Below are positions 26,091 through 34,901 of a stretch of 50,952 nucleotides of DNA, one piece after another. Below the pieces are notes generated by a model that was given only the letters and a program-made list of their open reading frames with translations, had not been told where the DNA came from and made no database searches. Made by a program: the position numbers and the translations under genes. Source of the DNA: Desulfobulbaceae bacterium (GTDB taxonomy: Bacteria; Desulfobacterota; Desulfobulbia; Desulfobulbales; Desulfobulbaceae); NCBI GenBank assembly GCA_012744275.1, contig JAAYIE010000098.1:1-50952 (forward strand). Reading direction: 5' to 3'. Within the stretch, counting starts at the first letter, position 1, and each line of letters opens with the position of its first letter.

Positions 26091-27116
26091 TCAAGCGGTT
26101 TCACCAGCCTGCGGTTCCAGTTCCTTTTCCACCGGAATCCCCTGCTCTACCATGTCCGCACGGAACTCATCCTCATAGCTGGCATAGGAATGTGGTTTGA
26201 TTTCCGGGTTCCACGGGTTGATGTGGCGCTTCATGCGCGAATCGTTGGCCATATTCCTGGTAGGGCTGAGGAACACTCCGCCCATGTGCATGAGTTTACT
26301 GAAGGGGAAGTATGCCAAAAGAACGCAGACGAGAAACAGGTGCACGTAGAAGAGCGCGCTGATATCCGCGACAATGGTCGGGTGGAAGGTAACCAGACCC
26401 AGCGCCAGCTGCTTGATAGCTTCGATGTCAACATTGGTGCGCAAAAAGAAACGCATCAACACACCAGTGGTAACAATTGACAGCAGGAGGAACAACGGGA
26501 AATAGTCATTTGCAAGGGACAGGTAGCGTACCTGGGGATTGCTGAGACGGCGCAGAAAGAGGAAAAGCAGGGCCAGCAGAATGGTAACATCGGTGATGTA
26601 CATCAGTGGCGCGCCAATCTGCAGCAGCGAATCCAGGGTTTCCGCCCAAACGACCAAAGTTGGCACCGGCTCCATAAACAGGCGCAGATGCCTGAAGATG
26701 ATCACCAGAAAACTGTAGTGAAAAACAATCCCGAAGAGCCACAACCACTTACTTGACTCGTAGGTGAGCTTGGGTCCGTCATACACGGTGGCCTTGGTGT
26801 TGCGCCACAGCGAGCGAAACAGCACGACCTCCATGAACATCCTTGCGACAACCTGTGAGGTGGTAGTCGGTGCTTCGAGCTTGTTCTGCTTGATCCAGGG
26901 AAGGGAATACTGTTGCCCACAGGTGGTCGGGATCTTGAACGGCACCGGAGATTTTCCCCAGTGAACCACCCGGTACACAAACCCTCCAATGAACACAGCC
27001 ACGGCGAGATAGGGAATGACCACGCCGAAGAGATACTGCATTCCGGGAATCTGCACTCCTATCAATGCAATCAGAATCAGGGCAATAACTGCCGCCAGCG
27101 GGAAGGCGTACTTCAT
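26091..27116 (-). CDS. dsrM: DsrMKJOP complex membrane subunit DsrM (NarI-like)
   Basis: DsrM is the b-type cytochrome membrane subunit that passes menaquinol electrons to DsrK. The 341-residue protein has two hydrophobic spans within the first 50 residues and four more in a NarI-like C-terminal half. Histidines suited to haem b binding lie in the spans, for example the segment FGIVFHYSFLVIIFRHLR. GGAG precedes its ATG, and a cluster of CTGTC/GACAG repeats lies between it and the RsbRD-domain gene. It heads the operon order M-K-J-O-P. Confidence 0.96.
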   Translation of the reverse strand: MKYAFPLAAVIALILIALIGVQIPGMQYLFGVVIPYLAVAVFIGGFVYRVVHWGKSPVPFKIPTTCGQQYSLPWIKQNKLEAPTTTSQVVARMFMEVVLFRSLWRNTKATVYDGPKLTYESSKWLWLFGIVFHYSFLVIIFRHLRLFMEPVPTLVVWAETLDSLLQIGAPLMYITDVTILLALLFLFLRRLSNPQVRYLSLANDYFPLFLLLSIVTTGVLMRFFLRTNVDIEAIKQLALGLVTFHPTIVADISALFYVHLFLVCVLLAYFPFSKLMHMGGVFLSPTRNMANDSRMKRHINPWNPEIKPHSYASYEDEFRADMVEQGIPVEKELEPQAGETA

Positions 27117-27157
27117 CGATCACTCCTTCACATACGTTTTAACAACCACAAATCAGC

Positions 27158-27202
27158 CTGTCTTTGCCTGCAGACAGACTCACTGTCATTCTGTCCGGAC
27201 AG
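27158..27202. promoter_or_regulatory. Cluster of CTGTC/GACAG half-sites upstream of dsrM
   Basis: Within 45 bases there are five copies of one 5-mer in both orientations: CTGTC at 27158, 27183 and 27191, and GACAG at 27173 and 27198. They form the inverted repeat GACAG-ACTCA-CTGTC (27173-27187) and the perfect 12-bp palindrome CTGTCCGGACAG (27191-27202). The cluster lies 42-86 bases upstream of the dsrM start. It may be an operator or an RNA hairpin; the T-tract of a terminator is absent. Confidence 0.4.
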
Positions 27203-27205
27203 GAC

Positions 27206-27760
27206 TTACTTCCTCATGTTCTCCATCTGCTCCTGACGGGCTGCAGCGTCTAGAAAGCGGGAAGGGCAGCCGCCATCGGTGAACCGTGCCCGTCCACTCT
27301 TCAATTCCTGTATACGGTTGCGGTACAGCTGCTCACGGCACTGACAATACAAATCAAAGCCCACCAGCGCCATCCGCTCCACAGCGCATTCAAATTCGTT
27401 GAGTTGGTCAGCCAAAAGGCGTCGCTGCAACTCTTGGGCCAGTACTTCCTTAACCACCCACTTCAGTTCAAGAAAAGGCACAACCGCCTGCGATGCGGTG
27501 AAATCCTGAACCGCACGAATACGAATGACCTGATCCAAGGGCCCAACAAAGGCCGCGGGTTCCGCCTGGTCGCGCAACAGCTCAAACAGAGCCGCCAAAC
27601 CGCTTCGGATCTGAACACCTACCGGATTGGCAAAGGGATCCAAAGATTTTTTGAAAAAACCCGGTGCGCTGTAGGTGCCCAAGGTTCTTTCTGTCCAGAT
27701 ATCCAGGATCTGCTTTTGCTTTGCTGCCAAAATTTCGGCAAGTTCTGAGTAGGTATTCAT
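27206..27760 (-). CDS. RsbRD N-terminal-domain protein preceding dsrMKJOP
   Basis: The 184-residue soluble helical protein matches the RsbRD/RsbR N-terminal domain type; an early AAKQKQILDIWTERTLGTY segment and a repeated ELKW..KEVLAQELQ helix are typical. Related genes are often found directly upstream of dsrM in sulfate reducers, so a role linked to DsrMKJOP (sensing, assembly or expression) is inferred from context. RsbR N-domains are globin-like sensor folds, but no haem-binding His can be assigned with confidence. The ATG at 27760 has GGAGTGGGG upstream; an in-frame extension of 16 codons lacks support. Confidence 0.8.
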   Translation of the reverse strand: MNTYSELAEILAAKQKQILDIWTERTLGTYSAPGFFKKSLDPFANPVGVQIRSGLAALFELLRDQAEPAAFVGPLDQVIRIRAVQDFTASQAVVPFLELKWVVKEVLAQELQRRLLADQLNEFECAVERMALVGFDLYCQCREQLYRNRIQELKSGRARFTDGGCPSRFLDAAARQEQMENMRK

Positions 27761-27809
27761 CAACCCCCACTCCTGTACAAGTGCGACGGAACAGTCTGAA
27801 TTCGCCACT

Positions 27810-27831
27810 TAAAAAATGAATGAGGATTCAT
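27810..27831 (-). terminator. AT-rich hairpin with T-tract after the Prc protease gene
   Basis: On the minus strand ATGAAT-CCTC-ATTCAT (27816-27831 complement) is followed by TTTTTAAG. It is a short, weak terminator between the prc and RsbRD genes, suggesting the dsr unit starts at the RsbRD gene. Confidence 0.4.
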
Positions 27832-27876
27832 ACATGACAGCTCTAGCATGATTGATACGTTGTTTCAAGAAAAAAA

Positions 27877-30003
27877 TCAGCGGACAACACCGCCGGAAGT
27901 ACTTTGTTTTGCCGTGTTTGTGATCAGTTCCAAAGAGAGCTGCACATAGGGATCAAGTGCCAGACTCTCCTCGAGTTTCTTCTCGTTTTTCTCTTGGCCG
28001 GAGCGATCGTTTTCTTCGCCATCCGGTGTTTCCAAAAGACCAGCCGCTTTGGCCTCCTCCCGCGCCTGCGCAACAATCTGCCGTTCCTGCCACATGTCTG
28101 CCGCCGTCACAGTCACCGCGGTCTGTTGCGAGCGAATTTTTGCCTTCTCGCTTTCCTCCAGAATTTTCTGGAAACCAGGATTGTTAGCTACCCATTCCAC
28201 ACCCAGTTGATGTGCCTGTATCCGATCGAACATGGGCCCCCGCCAAATTTGGTAGGGTACGGGCAGCACCTGATCCCAGGGCAAGGCGTAATCCATATAC
28301 TGCTCGCCACTTTCCAGATGATCCAGCATGGATGGCACAACCAGATCTGGAGTCACCCCCCTGAATTGTGTTGAGCCACCGTTTATGCGGTAAAATTTCT
28401 GAATAGTCATCTTCAACGCGCCTAGATCGCTTGGTTTTTTGCGTATCCGGAACAGAGGAAAACGATTCAGATCCATCATGGCCTGCACCGTGCCCTTTCC
28501 ATGGGTATGCTGGCTGCCAATAATGAAAGCGCGGGCATAATCCTGCATGGCAGCGGCAAGAATTTCAGAAGCCGAGGCACTGAACTGGTTCACCAGTACA
28601 ATCATCAGGCCATCATAGCTTACACTAGGGTCGTGGTCAGCCCGAACGTCGATGCTGCCTTCCCCGTCTCGAACCTGAACCACCGGGCCGCCTGGAAGGA
28701 ATAAGCCAGAAATGTTAACCGCATCTTCAAGGGCACCACCACCGTTGTTGCGCAGATCAAGAATCAGTCCTTGAATGCCGGCTTGCTGTAGCTGTTGCAG
28801 AATAAGACGGGCATCATCCGTGGAATTGCGCCCCTGCCCCTGATTACCATCCGAATTAAAATCCCTGTAAAAACTGGGGATACGAATATATCCTACAGGG
28901 ATCGCCTTGGAAGTATGCAACACGGCAGATTTAACGTAGGTTTCTTCCAATTGCACCACATCACGCACAATGTGGATGTTCAATCGGCCACCGCCCGGCT
29001 TGCGCACAGTCAGCACCACCTCGGTCCCCTTGGGTCCTCGGATGAGACTCACTGCCTCACGGATACGCATCTCCGAAATATCCACCGGCACGCCGCCCCT
29101 TTCTGCAACGCTTAAAATGGTGTCCTCAGCCTGGAGCTGGCCCTGTTTTTCCGCTGCGGATCCTGGCAAAACTCGCACGACCTTGATCAGTCCCTCATCC
29201 TCGCGCAAGAGCGCACCAATGCCTTCCAGGGATCCGCTCATCTGGATATCGAAATCTTCCTTGGTCGTAGGAGGCATATAGTTGGAGTGGGGATCAAAAC
29301 CTCGCGCCACTGCGTCGAAGTAGCGGTCGTAATGATCCTGACGTGTCTGCTGAAGCAGGCGCTGCATGGCACGATGGCTACTTTCCCGCACCTTTTGGAT
29401 GATTTCAATCATAAGTTCGGGATGCGCTGCAGGGTCAACCTCCTGGTAGGTACCCGGCTCTTTCTTCCGCCTGTCTTCAATGGCCTCAAAAAAGCTGTCC
29501 AGCACCTGCATCTTCAAGGACAAGCGCCAACGTTCGCGCAGAGAGCTACGACTGGGAACAAAATCCAGCTTTTTGGGATCAATCTCAAGCGATTCTTTCA
29601 GAGCAAAATTAAAACCGGCATCCAGAATCGGATCAATCAGGGTGTCAACTTCTCGAATGCGCTCATCCAGCAAGAGCCTGCCCTCATCCGGCAAACGGAT
29701 GTCACCGCTTTTGAGTTCATCATCAATACGGTACTGGAACTTACTCAGCTCCTGCACATCCGCCTGTAGCAAAAAACGCTTGCGTGGGTCCAGCTGGCGC
29801 AGGTACAGATCAAATATCTTGGCGGAAAGCTCGTCATTGATACGCTCATGGCCAAAATGGCGGGCAGCCAGTTGCTGGCTGATTATGTAAGCAATGCGCT
29901 GGTTGTGTTCAGGATCAAAAGGCTGTGGCGCCGTCTTCGCACAGCCAGTACTAGGCGCAAACAGCAGCAAAAAAGCCAGGATGAAGGATGTAGCAACGCG
30001 CAT
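27877..30003 (-). CDS. prc: Carboxy-terminal processing (tail-specific) protease, Prc-like
   Basis: This 708-residue exported S41-family serine protease has an N-terminal signal segment (about 1-20, with a Cys at 21 that could be a weak lipobox). A helical N-terminal domain is followed by a PDZ domain (about 225-340, including GIGALL and VLPGSAAEKQGQL). The catalytic serine lies in NQFSASASEIL (about 472-482) and the catalytic lysine is in GKGTVQ (about Lys503). Prc trims or degrades periplasmic proteins and peptidoglycan hydrolases from the C-terminus. The length is close to E. coli Prc. The ATG at 30003 was preferred because TGAGG precedes it and the signal peptide then sits at the N-terminus. 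Confidence 0.93.
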   Translation of the reverse strand: MRVATSFILAFLLLFAPSTGCAKTAPQPFDPEHNQRIAYIISQQLAARHFGHERINDELSAKIFDLYLRQLDPRKRFLLQADVQELSKFQYRIDDELKSGDIRLPDEGRLLLDERIREVDTLIDPILDAGFNFALKESLEIDPKKLDFVPSRSSLRERWRLSLKMQVLDSFFEAIEDRRKKEPGTYQEVDPAAHPELMIEIIQKVRESSHRAMQRLLQQTRQDHYDRYFDAVARGFDPHSNYMPPTTKEDFDIQMSGSLEGIGALLREDEGLIKVVRVLPGSAAEKQGQLQAEDTILSVAERGGVPVDISEMRIREAVSLIRGPKGTEVVLTVRKPGGGRLNIHIVRDVVQLEETYVKSAVLHTSKAIPVGYIRIPSFYRDFNSDGNQGQGRNSTDDARLILQQLQQAGIQGLILDLRNNGGGALEDAVNISGLFLPGGPVVQVRDGEGSIDVRADHDPSVSYDGLMIVLVNQFSASASEILAAAMQDYARAFIIGSQHTHGKGTVQAMMDLNRFPLFRIRKKPSDLGALKMTIQKFYRINGGSTQFRGVTPDLVVPSMLDHLESGEQYMDYALPWDQVLPVPYQIWRGPMFDRIQAHQLGVEWVANNPGFQKILEESEKAKIRSQQTAVTVTAADMWQERQIVAQAREEAKAAGLLETPDGEENDRSGQEKNEKKLEESLALDPYVQLSLELITNTAKQSTSGGVVR

Positions 30004-30048
30004 AACAACCTCAGCAAATACCATCGGACAAGAGTGGTGCAACGGCCT

Positions 30049-30669
30049 TTAGAGCGGACTGACCACTCGAACGGCCCTGACAGTGGCATCCATGATGGCA
30101 AACATATTGGAAATCTGTCCCACTTGCATGGCCGACTTCAATTGAAAAAAATCCAGACAGGTACCGCAGACTAAAATTTCCACCCCTTTGTCCCGCAACG
30201 TACGGAGCGCCTCCAAGGCACCGGATTCGGTGCTCACCAGCCTGACGCCCCCATTATATAGAATAATGGTCTCGGGCAAGGGATCCACCTGAAGGATAGT
30301 CTGCACGTAGGTCTGCATCAGGGCCCAGCCCAGCTCATCATTACCCCGGCCCATGGTGTCAGAAGCAATTACATACACCAGACCCTCTTGAGCTGAAAGA
30401 TCGCAACGGTAGTCCTCAGGCTGAATGGTCATGCCGGCTCGGGTTTGTCCGGCCTCTGCGCTGACAATAAGACGATAGCAATCCTCATCCGCCTGCATCG
30501 TTTGCACGCCAAAACCCATACGAGCTGCAAAGCGTTGTACATTTTTGCTGGAGGCCGCATTATCCACCAGAACCTCAAGCCGCTCAGTCCCTTCCTCCAG
30601 GGCCTGCTTGACCTGCAAAACCGGTTGCGGACAGGGAAGGCCCCTGCAATCAAGTTTCTGATGATTCAT
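30049..30669 (-). CDS. yedF: Sulfurtransferase-like selenium metabolism protein YedF
   Basis: The 206-residue protein has two domains. Residues 1-75 form a TusA/SirA-like fold with the diagnostic LDCRGLPCPQPVLQ (Cys8, Cys13). Residues 95-206 form a DsrE-like fold ending in a loop with ILVCGTCLDFF. This architecture is the YedF family found near selenium genes, where it is thought to handle persulfide or selenide. No other sel gene is in the window, so the selenium link is by family only. The ATG at 30669 begins at the conserved motif; the frame extends upstream only to a TTG. Confidence 0.9.
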   Translation of the reverse strand: MNHQKLDCRGLPCPQPVLQVKQALEEGTERLEVLVDNAASSKNVQRFAARMGFGVQTMQADEDCYRLIVSAEAGQTRAGMTIQPEDYRCDLSAQEGLVYVIASDTMGRGNDELGWALMQTYVQTILQVDPLPETIILYNGGVRLVSTESGALEALRTLRDKGVEILVCGTCLDFFQLKSAMQVGQISNMFAIMDATVRAVRVVSPL

Positions 30670-30720
30670 AATTTGCTGTAAATAAAATCTGGGCTTGCTA
30701 TCAAACTTGGTGTTCAAGCA

Positions 30721-30906
30721 CTAACATTCATACTTGCACAGAAAATCGCGGACCAGCTCATCCATTATCTCCAGTTGCGTCCGCCCACTCTCGTGAATCT
30801 GTATCCACACGCAACGCTGGAAGGCGCGGTATAAGTCTTCAGCTACCACCAGTTTAATTACCGCCAGTCCCTGTTCCGGCTGGCTGGACTCAGTTGTGCT
30901 GCCCAT
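30721..30906 (-). CDS. Small conserved-looking protein (61 aa) between hisA and yedF
   Basis: The 61-residue product is compact and charged, with a predicted beta strand (AVIKLVVAED) followed by two helices (LYRAFQRCVWIQIHES and RTQLEIMDELVRDFLC), and ends in CKYEC. Its ATG lies inside the 3' end of the hisA-like gene (overlap of 17 bases), so it is probably translationally coupled. The strand-helix-helix order recalls ribbon-helix-helix DNA-binding proteins, but I cannot confirm this. The next gene, yedF, starts 52 bases later. Confidence 0.55.
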   Translation of the reverse strand: MGSTTESSQPEQGLAVIKLVVAEDLYRAFQRCVWIQIHESGRTQLEIMDELVRDFLCKYEC

Positions 30907-31654
30907 GGAATGCAACCAGTTCCCGGTACTTGATACCACTGCCGCCAAAAATATCCAAGGCGGAACCTACGGTGGCGTCGATGCGCCCTGCGCCAACCCG
31001 TTGCACCAACTCAACATCCGCCATGCTGGCGATACCGCCGGCATAAGTGGTAGGAAGCGGGCTTTCTTCTGCCAACAGGGCTAAAAGGCGCTCATCCAAA
31101 CCAGTGCAGGTGCCCTCGACATCTACGGCATGGACTAAAAATTCATCGCAAAACTCACCCAGCCCGGCCAGAGCTGCCCCGTCAAGGCGCAGGGAGGTAA
31201 AGCGCTGCCAGCGATCTGTCACCACATAGTACCCGTCCTCTCGCCAACGGCAACTCAGATCCAGCACCAGGCGGCTTTTGCCAATGCGCTGCACCAACTG
31301 TTCAAGGCGCACCAGTTCAATGATACCATCATGGAAAATCCATGACGTCACGATCACATGGGACGCACCTCGCTCAATCCAGGTCGCTGCGTTGTCAATG
31401 GTAATACCTCCACCGAGCTGTAATCCGCCTGGCCAGGCGGCAAGCGCGTCCATGGCCGCTTTTTCGTTACCCGGGCCAAGCATAATGACATGACCACCTG
31501 GCAGATTGTCGCGGCGGTACATATCGGCATAAAACGATGGGGGATTGGACGAGGAAAAATTGGTGCGCAGAGAGGAGAGTTCTTCCCCAAGGGTGGAGCC
31601 GACGATTTGCTTCACCTTGCCGTCATGCAGATCAATGCAGGGGCGAAAGCGCAT
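30890..31654 (-). CDS. hisA: HisA-type phosphoribosyl isomerase, eukaryotic-like form
   Basis: This 254-residue TIM-barrel protein should isomerise ProFAR to PRFAR in histidine synthesis. The N-terminus FRPCIDLHDGKVKQIVGSTL (18 of these are in the first 20 residues) and the segment HVIMLGPGNEKAA resemble the fungal/plant His6 form rather than the usual bacterial HisA. Asp8 and the C-terminal-half aspartate near LVHAVDVEGTCTG fit the two catalytic acids. No other his gene is in the window, so it is a stand-alone copy. It is separated from the P-loop ATPase gene by a 63-base gap holding a strong hairpin. Confidence 0.85.
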   Translation of the reverse strand: MRFRPCIDLHDGKVKQIVGSTLGEELSSLRTNFSSSNPPSFYADMYRRDNLPGGHVIMLGPGNEKAAMDALAAWPGGLQLGGGITIDNAATWIERGASHVIVTSWIFHDGIIELVRLEQLVQRIGKSRLVLDLSCRWREDGYYVVTDRWQRFTSLRLDGAALAGLGEFCDEFLVHAVDVEGTCTGLDERLLALLAEESPLPTTYAGGIASMADVELVQRVGAGRIDATVGSALDIFGGSGIKYRELVAFHGQHN

Positions 31655-31676
31655 GGGGATGAGGGGTAAAAGTGAA

Positions 31677-31704
31677 TCGGGGAGCAGCCAGCGCCGCTCC
31701 CCGA
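31677..31704 (-). terminator. Perfect 9-bp hairpin between the P-loop ATPase and hisA genes
   Basis: TCGGGGAGC (31677-31685) pairs with GCTCCCCGA (31696-31704) around a 10-base loop. The minus-strand tail is TTCACTTTTACC, an imperfect U-tract, so it may terminate partly or protect an mRNA end. Confidence 0.5.
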
Positions 31705-31717
31705 CAAAAAATAGGTT

Positions 31718-32410
31718 TTATCGTTCCTTGACCATCATGGTGGTCGGATCAAGGCGCAGTCCCTTACTGCCTATGGCATGTTCACTGCTGTTATTGATGA
31801 ACTCCAGTTCGATACTGGCGTCTTCCCGTGGTTGCAGCAGAATAATCGTATCAAAGAGGTCATCGATTTCATGACAGGGCGCAGGCACACCATGGGGGGA
31901 AACGCGGAGATCCTCACGATGGCGAACCGCGGAAAACCAGGCCTGCAGATGCATGCTCTCCATCAGGTTTTTTAGATCTTCCAGTGCCTCCCTGTCAGCA
32001 GTGTCAAAATCAAAACCATCCACAATCAAGCAGTTCGGCCGGAAAATATCCTGCAGCACCAGATCATTCAGCCGCTCCTCCAGACGTGCCCTGGAAAAGG
32101 CCGAGGCCTGAAAGGTCATGATCATACGGTGGCGGCTCACCATGTCGATCAGCTCGTGTGGCCTGTCCACACTGTGCCCCTGCAGAATCAGCTGCAGGAT
32201 ATCATCGTACCAGACCCTGGTCTTGTCGATCCCCTGCCCGATACTGACATGGATAACCCGCTTGCCGCGCAGGATGGCATCCAGGGCTATCTGCACCAAG
32301 AGCGCGGTTTTTCCCAAGCCAGCCCGGGCCATCACCAAACCCATCTGGCTGTCTTTACTCATATTGAGAACCCTGAGCGGATTCTGCTGTGTCAACGATG
32401 TATATGCCAT
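31718..32410 (-). CDS. P-loop NTPase of unknown function (RecA/DnaB-like fold)
   Basis: The 230-residue protein has Walker A ARAGLGKTALL (28-38) and a Walker B-like NCLIVDGFDFD (126-136). The order, with a strand-rich core and VIHVSIGQG after Walker A, resembles RecA/KaiC-type ATPases. It lacks a recognisable oligonucleotide-binding loop or a second ATPase domain. A Lys-Gly-Leu-Arg motif (KGLRL) near the C-terminus may be an arginine finger-like element, as in DnaB/RadA-like proteins, but this is speculative. It lies 45 bases downstream of fusA and probably shares its transcript. I do not recognise a characterised family. Confidence 0.8.
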   Translation of the reverse strand: MAYTSLTQQNPLRVLNMSKDSQMGLVMARAGLGKTALLVQIALDAILRGKRVIHVSIGQGIDKTRVWYDDILQLILQGHSVDRPHELIDMVSRHRMIMTFQASAFSRARLEERLNDLVLQDIFRPNCLIVDGFDFDTADREALEDLKNLMESMHLQAWFSAVRHREDLRVSPHGVPAPCHEIDDLFDTIILLQPREDASIELEFINNSSEHAIGSKGLRLDPTTMMVKER

Positions 32411-32455
32411 AATCTACCTCTGCGGCAATTGTCCGTTTGTCTACGACTTGTGAGG

Positions 32456-34540
32456 TCAGGATTCTTTTTTCTTCTCGTTAAACGCCTTGATGAGCTCATC
32501 TGCCAGCCCCTTGGGCACCTGTTTGTAGGTGGAGAATTCCATGGTGAATTCGGCCTTGCCCTGAGTGAGTGAACGCAGGGTGGTGGAATAACCGAACATT
32601 TCCACCAACGGTACTTCTGCCTCGACCACAGTGTAGCTCCCCTCTTCAAAGGTGCCGATGATCACGCCCCGGCGCTGGTTAATACTGCCCATGACCGCAC
32701 CCTGAAATTCGGAAGGACCTTCCACGGCAACTTTCATGATCGGCTCCATGATAACGGCAGCAGCCTTGTCATAGCCCTGGCGGAAGGCGCCAATGGCAGC
32801 GAGCTGGAAGGCCACATCGGACGAGTCCACCGCATGGTAGGCACCGTCATTGATAGTGATCCGCACGCCGGTGATGGGTGCACCGGTAAGAGTGCCCTTG
32901 TCCAGTGATTTCTGAAAGCCCTTGTCACAGGAGCTGATGAATTCCCTCGGGATCGCGCCACCGACAATCTGATCGACGAACTCGTACTCACCCTCTTCAA
33001 GGGGTTCGACAAAGCCTGCCACCCGACCAAACTGACCGGAACCACCGGTCTGCTTCTTGTGGGTGTAGTCGAAATCCGCCCTCCTGGTGATGGTCTCACG
33101 ATAGGCCACCTGCGGCGCGCCCACCTCCACTTCGGCCTTGTACTCGCGCTTCATGCGCTCAATATACACTTCGAGGTGCAGCTCGCCCATACCGGAGATG
33201 ATGGTCTCGCTGGTTTCATGATCCACATAGGTTTTGAACGTGGGATCTTCCTTGGTAAAGCGGTTGAGCGCCTTGGCCATGTTGATCTGCGCTTTGTTGT
33301 CCACCGGTTTAATGGCAAGCGAAATAACCGGCGCAGGGATATGCATGGAGCTCATTGACCAGCTCAGCTCCGGCGCACAGAAAGTGTCGCCCGAAGCGCA
33401 GTCCACCCCGAACAGGGCGACAATGTCGCCTGAGCCGGCCTCTTCGATCTCCTCCATCTCGTCAGCGTGCATGCGCACCAGACGCCCGACCTTCACCTTT
33501 TTACCGGTGCGGCTATTGATAATGGTGTCACCTTTCTTGACTTCACCCTGGTAGGTACGGATATAGGTGAGCTGACCATAGCGTCCGTCCTCCAGCTTGA
33601 AGGCCAGGGCCACCAGTGGATCAGCCGGATCGTTGCTCACCGTCTTCTCCGCTTCTTCATCGTTCAGATCAAGGGCGGTGTTTTCAATATCCATTGGGGT
33701 GGGCAGGTAGGTGGCAACTGCATCCAGAAGCAGCTGAATGCCTTTGTTCTTGTAGGCAGAGCCAATCATTACCGGCGTCAGCCCCAAAGACAAAGTGCCC
33801 CTGCGGATAGCCTCATGAACCACTGCTTCGGGGATGTCACCCTCCTCAAGCATCAACTCCATCAACTCGTCGGAGAACATGGAAGCTGCATCGAGCAGTT
33901 CCTCTCGTTTGGCCTGGGCCTCGTCCTGCAAGTGGGCAGGGATGGCTTCACGGCGTATTTCCCGCCCCTGGTCGCCATCAAAATACACCGCCTGCATGGC
34001 TACTAGGTCAATCATGCCCTCAAGATCACTCTCAAGGCCAATGGGCATCTGCATCAACACTGCGTTAAGGCCAAGCTTGTCGCGCAGTTGCTGTACCACA
34101 CGGCCCGGATTGGCACCAGTACGGTCACACTTGTTGATGAAGGCAATACGGGGCACCTTGTATCGGGTCATCTGCCGGTTAACGGTGATGGACTGCGACT
34201 GCACCCCCCCCACCGAGCAGAGGATGAGTACTGCGCCATCCAGCACCCTCAGGGCGCGCTCCACCTCGATGGTGAAGTCGACGTGACCAGGGGTGTCGAT
34301 AATGTTAATGGCATAATCCTTCCAGGTGCAGTGAGTGGCCGCCGACTGAATAGTGATGCCGCGCTCCCGTTCCAAATCCATGGAGTCCATGGTGGCGCCG
34401 ACGCCATCCTTGCCGCGCACCTCGTGGATGGCATGGATGCGCTGGGTAAAAAACAGGATACGCTCCGTCAGCGTGGTTTTACCCGAGTCGATATGGGCGC
34501 TGATGCCTATATTTCGTACTTTTGACAGATCTTTTTTCAT
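32456..34540 (-). CDS. fusA: Elongation factor G, mitochondrial EF-G1/spd-type
   Basis: This 694-residue translational GTPase drives ribosomal translocation. G1 is AHIDSGKTT (15-23), G3 is DTPGH (82-86) and G4 is NKCD (136-139). Compared with standard bacterial EF-G (AHIDAGKTTTTERIL, NKMD), it has Ser in the P-loop and segments such as [14 protein letters not shown] and [13 protein letters not shown]. These match mitochondrial EF-G1 and the spdEFG1 group of spirochaetes, planctomycetes and deltaproteobacteria. In that system a second factor (spdEFG2) serves in ribosome recycling. It is not inside a ribosomal-protein (str) operon here. Domains II-V are complete to the C-terminus. Confidence 0.95.
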   Translation of the reverse strand: MKKDLSKVRNIGISAHIDSGKTTLTERILFFTQRIHAIHEVRGKDGVGATMDSMDLERERGITIQSAATHCTWKDYAINIIDTPGHVDFTIEVERALRVLDGAVLILCSVGGVQSQSITVNRQMTRYKVPRIAFINKCDRTGANPGRVVQQLRDKLGLNAVLMQMPIGLESDLEGMIDLVAMQAVYFDGDQGREIRREAIPAHLQDEAQAKREELLDAASMFSDELMELMLEEGDIPEAVVHEAIRRGTLSLGLTPVMIGSAYKNKGIQLLLDAVATYLPTPMDIENTALDLNDEEAEKTVSNDPADPLVALAFKLEDGRYGQLTYIRTYQGEVKKGDTIINSRTGKKVKVGRLVRMHADEMEEIEEAGSGDIVALFGVDCASGDTFCAPELSWSMSSMHIPAPVISLAIKPVDNKAQINMAKALNRFTKEDPTFKTYVDHETSETIISGMGELHLEVYIERMKREYKAEVEVGAPQVAYRETITRRADFDYTHKKQTGGSGQFGRVAGFVEPLEEGEYEFVDQIVGGAIPREFISSCDKGFQKSLDKGTLTGAPITGVRITINDGAYHAVDSSDVAFQLAAIGAFRQGYDKAAAVIMEPIMKVAVEGPSEFQGAVMGSINQRRGVIIGTFEEGSYTVVEAEVPLVEMFGYSTTLRSLTQGKAEFTMEFSTYKQVPKGLADELIKAFNEKKKES

Positions 34541-34901
34541 ACCGCCAGCCGCTTTTGCCAGCCCTCTTGGTTGTGTGTTACTCCGTTCATTCCGGAAATA
34601 CAGAAACAGCCGCAGTGAGCGCCGCTCTTTCTGAACTGGGAGGCTACCCAGAGACTGTAACGGCGCAGCCCTAACTGCCCGTCGCTCCGAAATGGTACAA
34701 TAGTGAAATAAAATGTGCGAAACATAAAAAAATAGCAGAATGGGATAGTTCTGTAAAGCTTTATTTCACTGGGCCACAAGGAGGCCTCACAACAGTCGTC
34801 CCACCAGTTTTTTGTTTTCGCTCTGGTGTTCAAACTCCTGCTCTGGCATAATGAACATCAAGAAACCGCTTTTCTATGCATCTTACCTGAAAGGAGCTCC
34901 C
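34541..34901. other. Divergent intergenic region between fusA and the cytochrome c3 gene
   Basis: These 361 bases hold no frame with protein-like composition. They must carry the promoters of fusA (-) and the cytochrome gene (+). A CATAAT near 34845 could be a -10 element for the cytochrome gene, but the matching -35 is poor. Confidence 0.4.
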
